Shown here piece after piece: positions 1 to 8,110 of a stretch of DNA of 10,688 nt; the stretch's first letter is position 1, and each line of letters starts with the position of its first letter. The DNA comes from Larix sibirica (lineage: Eukaryota > Streptophyta > Pinopsida > Pinales > Pinaceae): positions 1 through 10,688 of the forward strand of contig NWUY0300074752.1 of assembly GCA_004151065.3 (NCBI GenBank), written 5' to 3'. The position numbers and the translations under genes are program-made. The notes under the pieces are model-generated. The model was given only the letters and a program-made list of their open reading frames with translations. It ran no database searches and was not told the origin of the DNA.

Positions 1-14
1 TATATATATATATA
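1..14. repeat. (TA)7 dinucleotide microsatellite, cut by the window edge
   Basis: Seven uninterrupted TA units open the window, so the true length of the tract is unknown. It is a simple sequence repeat common in AT-rich plant intergenic DNA. No gene is linked to it. Confidence 0.9.
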
Positions 15-2180
15 ATCTTAAGGGAAAATGCATGCAGATTTGGAGAGCATTTGAACAAATACAGCCCAGAAAAATTTGTTTAGCAGCAAGATATCCCCAA
101 CATGTGTGTTACAAAACTTATATACATATGCCAAAATCAACCCATGGTGCCATGCATGTATTCATAGTGATGAATATCAACAAGTTCTACATTCTCTACT
201 GATAACATCATTTCTACAGTAAGAAAGATGACAAACTTCCCCACACCAAGCTTCTACACAAAATGACCCAAGCAAAGGTTTGATAATTGATTTATTAAAT
301 AGCCCAAAATACCAATATCTTCTATCAAATTCTAAACCCTGCAAACTACCGTCAATCATGTGTGTGTGTAATGCTACCATAATCTTGTCATGGCCTGTGC
401 TGCATGCCGTCAAGGGCAAAGTCCACCATGATACAAGCTTAAAATCCATGAAAACAAAGAACGATGCCAATGGCATACAAGTGTTTAGTAAAAGCTCTTT
501 CAAACCACCAAAACCATTGCAACAAACCATCACCAACCCGTGTCAAATCTACCAGCAAGGTTGAGATATGCCAAGGTCGACTTGTGCAGACAGGAAGTTG
601 AAGGGGGGGGGCATTTGGCCTTTTAAGTTTCCATAGTTCTCAGAGGGCCAAAAGCAAGGGTTGATTGAGGTTATCTCACCGAGCTTGACCCTCACACTCG
701 GGGAAGAATTACTCACAAATCCAGCAGAGAGGAGTCTATATCAAAGATACAATCAGAGCCCCCAACCTCTCAAAAAGAGAAACAAACTAGGTATTCCTCA
801 ATCTGACCACCAACGGGACCAAAACATGAGCATAACACCTGACCTCAAACATAGATTTGCAGAAGCCGAGTTCAATAGAGTGATGAGGCAAAATGCAAAG
901 TGAGAAAGCCAAGGTTGACCAGGGCAGATGCAATGAAACTCCCACATCAAATCTCCTCCATTGGATTGAAATGGATGGTTGAGATTGTAGGGGCTATCAA
1001 ATGCATGCACCTAACAGCGTAACTTAAGGTTGCATGCCTTGTACATTGCAACCATGTAGCACCATCAACACCAAGTATTTGCAATGACAAATCCCAAGGT
1101 TGGAGGGCGAGGTAATAACCAAGGTATTGTTATTTCCAAAACAAATGGTTTGTGTAGTTAAGCTTGTATGTGATCACACACACATATCAAGCTTTTATAT
1201 GGTCTTGACCTTAAAACTTTCTTATATAACTTAGGTATGAATGTAGGCATGAATAAAGGGATAGCATAATGCTTGTATTAAGTCTTTGGTATCGCATTCA
1301 TGCACACAACACTTTGTTTATGCACTAACAATGTTTGCTTTGTTGCAGATTCCCCAATTTAAACTCAAGCAAAGATAGAGGCAAACCATATCAATAATGA
1401 AACCATCACCAACAATCAATACCACTGAATATACATTCACTCATAATCTGCTTATAGAAGACGTGTAATAACCAAGTGAAACCATAAGGTGCATACATAA
1501 TCATCTCTATGCGAAAAATGTCATAACAAAATAATGGCAGTGAACCTGCTCCTTGACACATTATTTCCAGTGATCTGTAGAAATCATAAACCATATCACA
1601 AATATACCCAACATGTGATAGCCATCATCAACATAAACATATCCACATCATGAAATAAACCAAGTGATCATACATCATCAATATATGAAGCAGAAGCAAA
1701 TGGATTTATCAAACTGTAACCCTATATTTGCCTATTAGGAAATTTTGGTGAGGCAAAGCTTATTCATTACTAGGGTGATTGGCATGATCAAAAATTTCAT
1801 TTAAGCACACACATTGTTGTGACACTTCGCAATCAATCCATGTTGCCCAGATTTGGGTCAACATAAAGCCACTCCACTAAGTGATTTTTAAAAACTTTTG
1901 AACAATACAATCTATGGTTTCACATAATGAAAACTGGGTTTGGTTGTGGGAAAATTAAGCATTTGGAACAGTGATAGTGCAAGCATATACTAAAAATTGT
2001 TTTCATTTTTTAAAGGGGTAGAAATAAACTATAATTTTCTACAATGGGTGAAGAAAATGGGAAAATGAAGAGCTCGTAAACCATAACAAAATTATTATAC
2101 AATCCAACTTATCCAGGTGAAACACTAGGAGCCTCTCAGCAAATTGCTCCTTGTTTCATGTTGTAGTCCTACCATGACAT
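15..2180. other. AT-rich non-genic stretch with no supported gene
   Basis: Both strands were read for coding content. Only short ORFs occur, none with a recognisable motif. Visible structure is limited to a nine-G run at 603-611, a small imperfect hairpin at 1161-1193, and two related words (GCCAAGGTCGAC near 570 and GCCAAGGTTGAC near 907, matching about 17 of 22 positions with flanks). The long terminal repeat belonging to the minus-strand gypsy remnant would be expected somewhere here or just right of it. I could not find a convincing TG...CA boundary or a polypurine tract, so none is annotated. Confidence 0.6.
1161..1193. repeat. Imperfect inverted repeat around a (CA)n loop
   Basis: The left arm AGCTTGTATGTG (1161-1172) pairs with the right arm CACATATCAAGCT (1181-1193), with one bulged T. 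The eight-base loop is ATCACACA. It could form a 12-bp hairpin. It may simply be a by-product of a TG/CA-rich tract; no gene or terminator context supports a function. Confidence 0.45.
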
Positions 2181-2479
2181 TCAACTAACCACGGTGATCT
2201 CAGTGATAAACCAATCAAACTTCTTGAGCATACAACTATTGTATAGTAGTTGATTTGGCTGTGCAAGTACCAATAGAAGTTTGGGCAATCCAACAACATT
2301 AAAAACCAGACATAAAAAGTGTATGCAATTCACAAACTTAACTAAATAAACAAATGAAAAGAAAAAGATGCAAAGGAATCCTGAATCCATAGAGGAAGAT
2401 AAACTAAGAAATGAAGAAATTGAAACTACAGACCTATGTATGCAAAATAAAAGAATTATTTTGGTTTTAGTTCCCTGGT

Positions 2480-2972
2480 TATGTTGTTCAGCACAGTAGT
2501 AAGGCTTCATGGATGACCCATTCACCATATGCTAAAACAACCTCTCAAGGCTGTCCTTTGGCCTGGATGCCAGTATGGTAAACGGGCCCAGCCATAACTT
2601 CTGAAAATTTGTAAGCTTGCATTTGTCCTCATGGGCAGAATCCCTATGAAGGACTTGCCAACCAACTCTAAAATATTTGGTCTTTGATGATATTTCTTGA
2701 TGATACCTTACCTCTTTTTCATATTCTGAGCTGTCAATGTTTCTTTGCTTTTCCAGAGCCAACAATGCATTAAACCTATAAGTTATTGGACTAGTGTCCA
2801 ATTCCTCAATTTGGAAAGCTAAGTGGTAGGTGGTAATTTCCACCTCAGTAGGCATGATAGCTTCTGGCCCATAGACCAACCTGTGTCTCACATGTGCTGA
2901 TTTTTCTCGTTGTTCAATCTGCCCACAAAGCATGGGTTTGTTGTAAATGCCATTCACAAGGATTGTCCCCAA
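2480..2972 (-). pseudogene. Gypsy integrase C-terminal domain and end of pol
   Basis: From 2972 leftwards the frame is open for about 146 codons: HRLVYGPEAIMPTEVEI, a long charged helix with RFNALLALEKQR, then VGWQVLHRD and KLWLGPFTI. These are the usual pieces after the core: the LVYG.EA...P motif, a helical linker and the SH3-like DNA-binding fold ending in LW.GPF.I. A frame break near 2530 leads into VNGSSMKPYY (2528-2498), matching the VNGR.LK.Y ending of these polyproteins. The Asp/Arg-rich VLxWD piece has become VLHRD. It is the best preserved section of the element. The frame stays open down to 2181, but that part has no recognisable domain. Confidence 0.88.
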
Positions 2973-3329
2973 TAATACACTTAATTATTTTAATCAGATT
3001 TTTATTGGTGGACTTAGCGAGCCCATTATCTTGCAGGAAATATGGTGAAGAGGTTGAATAGATCACATTGTATTGCTGACAGAACCTCAAGACCACTCCA
3101 GACACAAAAGCACCACCATTGTCACTGAAAATTTCAAGAAGCAGACCAAAGTGAGAAAACAAGCTCCTATAAAAAGAAAACAACTCATTATGCCTTAACA
3201 TTCTTTAACAGAACAGCTTCAACTCGTTTAGGGAAATAATCAGTAGTTGTGAAGATAAATATGTGACCAACAAAAGAAGGGCAATAGGACCTAGGAAGTC
3301 AAGCCCCACTTCACAAAAGGAAAACCAGT
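2914..3329 (-). pseudogene. Gypsy integrase catalytic core (DDE), inactivated
   Basis: The RNase H-like core that cuts and joins retroelement DNA ends is recognisable from GLDFLGP (first catalytic Asp, codon 3298-3300), TDYFPKRVEA, HFGLLLEIFSDNGGAF (second Asp, codon 3121-3123), SSPY, NGLAKSTNKNLIK and ALWAD. The family's third catalytic residue is a Glu in NGLAES. Here that codon (3013-3015) reads AAG, Lys, exactly 35 residues after the second Asp. Besides this substitution there are frameshifts near 3190, before the second Asp, and near 2970, just after ALWAD, plus stops around 3180-3330. Family identity is very secure; function is excluded. Confidence 0.9.
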
Positions 3330-3899
3330 AACCACAAGATTTAAAGGCATGACAAAAATTTTATGCTTCCCTGCTTCTCACTGGCAACGATCACAAGAAC
3401 TAACAAAACTGAATGAATCATGAAACGAGGTAGGTCAATAAAAACCATATCACATAATTTTATGGGCAATGACTTTTGTGGCAAATTACCCACCATAATG
3501 AAACTAGAAATGAGCACCACCATGGAATTGCTCTAGAATTGTTTTGGCTTGTACCTTTACCACACACTGGAGAAGCATACCATTAGAATGCCTACGGAAC
3601 AAGAAGTTGTTTAGCGAAACAAACTTGGTAAATTCCAGTGTTAACTTCCCCTTCTCATTACCTTTTGAATGAGGAAGGCATTGTTGATTCCACAAGAGGA
3701 AAAAGTCAACAGCATGGATCGATACCATGGATGAACATTCACATCTTGATCAATATGAAAACAATCAAGCTCAAAAACATCAAGCCAAGAGACTTCATCT
3801 TCTAAGCTACTTGGTTATTCCTCACAAGTGTTTTCAACCATTAAGAGAACTAAATCTCTACCTCAAATAGTTTTGGCAATTGTGATTCCAAGTCAAATT
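3330..3899 (-). pseudogene. Spacer and N-terminal zinc-binding domain of gypsy integrase
   Basis: Reading right to left, 3728-3504 gives a helical spacer with LFRRHSNGML, LLQCVVK and ILEQFHGG, the usual lead-in to a Ty3/gypsy integrase. The HHCC zinc-binding domain follows. A His near 3512 and FHYGG (about 3489-3503) stand for the histidine pair, then THKIL/GYYWP-like text degraded to HKIM, GFY and PTSFHDSF, and finally the CDRCQ cysteine pair at 3381-3395. In integrases this domain binds zinc and helps multimerisation and DNA-end binding. At least five stops interrupt it, one of them at the Trp of the YYWP-like motif (TGA for TGG). No product can be made. Confidence 0.8.
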
Positions 3900-4060
3900 C
3901 CTAAAACTTAGCCAACTAGTTTTATATTTAGCCTTGTAAATGAGTTTAGAGCAACAAGTACCTAACAACAAGGAGAGGCACATTAACAATTGTGTGCTTG
4001 CCTAACACAATGACAAAGGAAAAGGCATGCTTTTCAACAAGTGAAATATTTACCTCAAGC
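3900..4060 (-). pseudogene. RNase H domain remnant of gypsy pol
   Basis: Minus-strand translation starting at 4059 gives LEVNISLVEKHAFSFV. This resembles the segment of Ty3/gypsy RNase H where a Tyr/Ser-rich run is followed by the conserved EK.A...V helix. Downstream, about 3900-3990, the frame holds several stops, and the match fades into text resembling the spacer between RNase H and integrase. The upstream catalytic part of RNase H is missing, because the homology stops near 4060-4090. The call rests on this one helix plus the correct position directly upstream of the integrase remnant, so it is moderately secure only. Confidence 0.5.
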
Positions 4061-4096
4061 TACTACTGCTATTTATGCAAGTGTTTATTAACTATG

Positions 4097-4402
4097 GCCT
4101 ACAACCTCTCGAGCCCACGGCCATGGCCATGACCTGCGTCTAGTGAATCTCTTGCTGTGTCAAGGGTTGTGACCTACGACTGGTGACTGCCCGCGAGTGA
4201 ATGTGAGAGCCGACAATCTCTTGGGTATTTTGGCAATTGCACACGTAACCTCTCGGATTTCTCTCAGTCTGAGTCCATGAGTTCATGCCTGCGGGACCGA
4301 AAGTTCAAGCTCATGTGCTTGTGTCACATCTCATGGTCGTGACTTACAATTGGTGAGAACCCAAAAAAATAAGAGCCTACAACGAAGTGTTTGAGCCCAC
4401 GA
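4097..4402. repeat. Diverged short repeats in the leader upstream of the LINE
   Basis: Three related 16-mers lie at 4131-4146, 4171-4186 and 4341-4356 (GACCTGCGTCTAGTGA, GACCTACGACTGGTGA, GACTTACAATTGGTGA). A second word, GCCTACAAC followed by GAGCCCACG, occurs at 4097-4119 and again at 4375-4401, about 280 bp apart. The spacing is irregular, so this is not a clean tandem array. It could be a decayed duplicated promoter or leader unit of the LINE, or old sequence duplication unrelated to it. Confidence 0.45.
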
Positions 4403-4649
4403 GTTTGTGACTCACGACCAAAGATTGTGCTCATAGTCTTGTAGTCTACACCTGAGATCTCACGTCATCAGGTATTTGTGTGTAACGGACCCATACACAG
4501 CTCTCACAACCCTCTCTTCATCGAATTGCAACCTCAATCTACTTGGTCTTGATTCTCTGCGTGTGAACTGTGACCACAACCTACATTGATAGAGGCACTA
4601 AGTCGAATCTTAGGTATTTCATGGAATTTTGAGGGTTCAAAAGGGATCC
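4403..4649 (+). other. Presumed 5' leader of the LINE, no gene
   Basis: There is no ORF of note between the repeated leader words and the first ATG of the coiled-coil ORF at 4650. Composition is mixed and more GC-rich than the gypsy remnant to the left. The 5' end of the LINE is not defined by a target-site duplication that I could see; it lies somewhere between about 4060 and 4650. Assignment to the LINE is by position only. Confidence 0.35.
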
Positions 4650-5519
4650 ATGGAGGACTCTACTAAACTAGCAAACATGGAATCCTCGGAGTCAAGTGAA
4701 CTCTGCAACAAAGGCCACCTTGAGTATTTCAATAGCTACAACAAGAACCAAGGACTAGTCTACAGCCCCACTGACATAGCTTTGGAGTCGGACTTTTCGT
4801 TCCAGACCTCCCAAATTAAAAATCTACTAAAACGAACAAAATCCCTGGAAACCGAAAACCGCAAGTGTTAGTCTGGACTCTAACCTACAATAGGCTCAAC
4901 ATGAAATCCTCACCCTTTCGAACTGGATATCTAAAGTGGAATTGGAAAACCTCTCCCTCGAGAAATTACTAGATGATGGGAAAATACAAATCCCTCCAAC
5001 CCCTGAACAATGCCTTACATGCTAAAATCCTTGGCTTAAAAACAAACATGAGGAGATCTACCAACAACAGGTTACTTTCAAACAAGAGACAGAAACACAC
5101 ATTAATTCTTGGGAAAAGGTTGTCAAAGTTAGGGATAGAACCCCTCTTGTTGCGGTCGAAGAAGTTGTACAAGCCAAGCTACTTGAAGCGCGCAATCGAT
5201 GGGCTCCTGAATTGAATTTGAAGGTCAAAGAGCTTCCCTTACTCTCTCCTTCCCAGGATCCCATGCAAGTTGGTGCCATGTTTCTTCGAGACTACCTTGA
5301 GCTTATGATATTCCTCTTGAGAGAGCTTGGTTTGGTCATGATTTTACATTGTTTATCCAATTCAAATCAATCCGTGAGAGACTTCGAGCTCTTTGGGCTA
5401 AGCATAGATTGTTCTCTCTCCAGACTAAGATTTTTCTAGATGTCGATCTGACTAAGTCCTAGGTGGCGGAGCTGAAATGCTCCAGGAAGCTCGTTGTTGT
5501 AGCTCGACAAGCCAAGTAA
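4650..5519 (+). pseudogene. LINE ORF1-like coiled-coil protein, broken
   Basis: ORF1 proteins of two-ORF LINEs bind the element RNA and form the ribonucleoprotein used in retrotransposition. Here the ATG at 4650 (context GATCCATGG) opens a frame with ESSESSEL and then a heptad-like run, IKNLLKRTKSLETEN. The run continues in the next frame after about 4861 as LTLSNWISKVELENLSLEKLL, so one coiled coil spans the frameshift. A basic and acidic helical part follows (WEKVVKVRDR, VVQAKLLEARNRW). After a second shift near 5345 comes IRERLRALWAKHRLFSLQTK and VVVARQAK. In-frame stops are TAG 4891, TAA 5023, TAG 5460 and TAA 5517. No RRM or CCHC knuckle is visible. The ORF1 role is inferred from position and coiled coil; the protein family itself is not recognised. 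Confidence 0.6.
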
Positions 5520-5628
5520 ATGGGTAGTCATCCAAGACCTCTGGGCCATCATTCGAGACTCCCCCCCTCCCGAGTACTCTCAACTTGGGTTCTCTAAATG
5601 ATTAGCTAGATGGAGGAGATGATATGGG

Positions 5629-6470
5629 GGTGGGATTTCAGTGGGATGTTGGAATGGTAATGGGTCTCTTTGGCCTATGTCAGGCATGCTACAAGATGCT
5701 CTTGGTTCTTTTGATCTCCTTTTTATTATCGAGACCCTTCAGAGTCCAATCAGGCCACTTCCAAATATTATAAGTTATCATTGGTTATCTACTTGTCATC
5801 AGGAAACCCAATCTTCAAGTGGGGTCTGAGGTTTAGGTGGTGTGGCGTGCTTAGTGCATGACTCTCTTCGAGGTAGAGTTTCTTTGGTCACAGTGGATGA
5901 GTTTGCCAAGTTTATGTGGGTCCGACTCAGCAAATCACCCCCTCTCCTTAGAGATATCTACATAGCAGTTTGTTACTTTCCCCCAACCTCATCACAATTT
6001 GCTATCCATGGTGAACCTAACAACGACCCATATTTGGATCTATACTCCAACATCATCCAACATTCCACAATGGGAGAGGTCATCCTATTCGGTGACTTTA
6101 ATGCATGCACTAGAGACCTCCAAGTCCCTCTACATGACTACTTTGAGGACGTGTTATGTGTTTAGGAGATCAGTCCAACTTCTGTGGGACTTCACCGATC
6201 ATCTGATGATATTTTGGGACCTCTGACAATGTACAGCAAGCACCTCCTACAGCTTCGAGAATCTCAGCGCTTTTAATCCTTAATTGCCTCCTCGACTTCT
6301 CAACTTTCGACTCTTTCACTTGTCAAACTCACAATGGTGGTAAGAGTGTCGTGGATTAAGTCCTTTCCAGTTAGGACCTTCTCCCCTTCATTCATCACTT
6401 AGCCGTAAACCCCATCCCTCTTGTTGATCATGTGCTCCTCTCCTTCTCCCTCCAAATTGGCACCCCAACA
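5629..6470 (+). pseudogene. LINE ORF2: APE-type endonuclease domain, broken
   Basis: This domain of the exonuclease-endonuclease-phosphatase fold nicks target DNA to prime reverse transcription. Motifs in order are VGCWNGNGSLW (family: WN.NGL), LLFIIETLQ with the metal-binding Glu (codon 5731-5733), GGVACLVHDSL, FMWVRLS, DIYIAVCYFPP, and VILFGDFNACT (GDFNA, 6091-6105). After a frame change near 6269 come SFTCQTHN, GGKSVVD (VDY motif, Tyr now TAA at 6357) and LVDHVLL (family SDH; Asp 6426 and His 6429 kept, Ser lost). Stops lie at 5827 and 6163. Active-site residues are largely still readable, so decay is mostly by stops and shifts. No convincing start codon was chosen; homology begins near 5629, just after ORF1 ends. 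Confidence 0.85.
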
Positions 6471-7020
6471 CCCCCCCTCACCCTCTGGTGCACCTCAAAC
6501 CAATATTCTCTTTGCAAAGGTAAACCCCAACACATTTACTTCCACCCTTCGTCAGATGCTTCCTTCCGTATTTTGCTTCCTTCGAGTCCGCCTCTGCCTA
6601 GTACAGATGTCTCTTCTATCATCTGGGAGACTACCCTTCAAACTTACCCCCTTTCCACTCGATCTACCCCCCTCCCCCAAAATCCTAGGTCCTACCCCAT
6701 GAACTAGTGGTATGACAACAACTACAAGCACCTCCACACCCAACATCGGCACACCTTCAACCATGGTCACCCCTCCTACCAAGTTCTCAAAGCTTCCTAC
6801 CGTCGTCTCCTTGACCACAAGAAATGCCTCTTCATCTCTTGTAGGCATCAAGAGCTGAGTACTTTCCTCATTCTCCTAAACATTTATGGCATGCCTTCTT
6901 CCCCCACTACTCCCATCTCTCACCTAATCTCAATCCAAAAGCCATGTTCTCCCACACCCTTTAGCTCTATGAAATCCCAAGGCAACCCCTTATCTCAGTT
7001 ACCTCCCCCCCTCTTGTTAC
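6471..7020 (+). pseudogene. LINE ORF2: linker between endonuclease and reverse transcriptase
   Basis: No catalytic motif is expected here. Reading frame 6432-6707 runs on past a TAG near 6708 into WYDNNYKHL, YQVLKASYRRLLDHKK and CRHQELSTFL, which fits the Lys/Arg-rich helical linker with a kk..~ ending found in LINE ORF2. After about 6880 the better frame is the one giving HLSPNLNPKAMF, HTL, LYEIPRQPLI, leading up to FTPHDVQEVVWAM of the RT. The strand is C/T-rich, which lowers stop frequency in every frame, so the open overlapping frames here mean little on their own. Confidence 0.55.
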
Positions 7021-8110
7021 TTATTCACCCCCCATGATGTCCAGGAGGTTGTTTGGGCCATGAGTTCTGGCAAAACAACGAATGAGGAAGGGTTCCATGT
7101 TGAACTCTTCAAACATGGCCTTCGAGCACTTGATTGTCACTTGGACAATCTGTTTAACCACATCGCTTGTACTAGCTTCCCTAAATTGTGGTCACATCAT
7201 ATTATTCGCTCGATACATAAATCGAGCCCTAATATCGATCCCAATAACTACAAAACAATGATGGTTGGCCACACTTTCTCCAAGCTATATGCTACAATTC
7301 TCCATATGTAGCTTTCTAAGGAGCTTGAGAGGAGACAACTCAAAGCTAGAGGATAGGCAAGCTTCAGACCAACACACTGGACCATTGATCACATTCTTAC
7401 CCTCCAAGCCATCATTGAGGATGGCTCATCACAACTCTTCAAAAGTCTATTGTTGCTTTGTAGACTTCTAAAAGGCAATCAACTCTATACCCAGGGTGGC
7501 ATTATTTCAAATGCTCCGAGACATTGGCATTTCTGAGACCCTTTTGACTGCCATTATGAGATTATATGAGTCAATCCTTGGTGCACCATTGGGGTTAAGT
7601 AGGCGTTCCCACTCTCCCCCACTCTATTTAAGATTTACATCAATGAGCTAGAGTTTCTTACAAGAGCACATTCAACACGACGACGAGTGCCTTCTTCACT
7701 GGGTCTTGATCTCTATTCTGCTCTTCATTGATGACATGGTCCTCTTGGCCTCATCTCCAGAGGGTTTGCTGAGACAGTTAGATGCCTTGGCCCTCTTTTG
7801 TGATCTTTGTCAATTGATGGTCAACTTGGGTAAAGCCAAGGTTATGATCTTCAACAGATCGAAGAGGCTACTCATTGATCTTCATTTCTTCTTCATAGGG
7901 GAGGAGATCAAGATTACGAGCACCTTTACCTATTTGGGGGTTCAATTCACAAGGCCTCGTTTCAACCTGCGACGTGCTCTTCAGCCTCGACTTTATAAAG
8001 GATACGGATCCCTAGCCCTTCTAGAGAGACAATGCGTCAAACACCATTTTCAGGTCATCTCATCCAAGATGTTTCTCATGGATACTCTCATTCAACCCAC
8101 AGTCCTTTAC
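7021..8110 (+). pseudogene. LINE ORF2: reverse transcriptase domain, broken
   Basis: This polymerase copies the element RNA at the nicked target. Motifs in order: FTPHDVQEVVWAMSSGK, EGFHVELFKHG, IHKSSPNIDPNNYKTMMV (family HK.G...~P.NYR.I), FSKLYATIL, and ARG*ASFRPTHWTIDHIL (family QAGFR). After a shift near 7440 comes motif A, CCFVDF (Asp 7463-7465). After a further break near 7580 comes TIGVK*AFPLSPTLF (motif B, QG.PLSP, its Gln replaced by TAG at 7600). Motif C is LLFIDDMVLLA (FIDD, 7724-7735), followed by VNLGKAKVMIF and FTYLGVQF, the thumb-side motifs. Stops fall at 7309, 7354, 7469 and 7600. The segment between motifs A and B (7575-7585) is shorter than usual, suggesting a deletion. Confidence 0.92.

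Larger units (their letters stand above)
2480..4060 (-). mobile_element. Degenerate Ty3/gypsy LTR retrotransposon, 3' part of pol only
   Basis: Read on the minus strand, the order is RNase H tail, spacer, integrase zinc-binding HHCC, DDE core, and a C-terminal domain ending in LWLGPF and VNGSSMKPYY. This is the standard 3' half of a Ty3/gypsy pol. The copy lacks gag, protease, reverse transcriptase and most of RNase H, so it is truncated at its 5' end near 4060-4090, where the LINE leader begins. Many in-frame stops and several frameshifts show it is long dead. No LTR, primer binding site or polypurine tract was recognised. The stretch 2181-2479, past the pol end, is open on the minus strand but carries no domain I can name and is probably former 3' non-coding sequence. 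Confidence 0.85.

Noticed and set aside
177-536. 119-codon minus-strand frame with many Cys residues
   Set aside because: There is no ordered Cys spacing or family motif, and the other strand is open over the same stretch. Not enough to support a gene.
661-903. 80-codon open frame on the plus strand
   Set aside because: It has no ATG near its start, no known motif and no conserved context. The opposite strand is also open, so it is probably chance.
1328-1349. TTTGCTTTGTTGCAG, resembling a plant 3' splice site
   Set aside because: No coding sequence follows and no matching donor with an exon is present, so it is a chance match.
2000-2480. Search for the 3' LTR boundary and polypurine tract of the minus-strand gypsy element
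   Set aside because: No pyrimidine tract followed by a CA/TG boundary on the expected strand, and no second LTR in the window to compare with.
6552-6851. 99-codon minus-strand frame rich in Val and Gly
   Set aside because: It is the reverse complement of the C/T-rich LINE ORF2 linker. The sense strand carries the family-like text.
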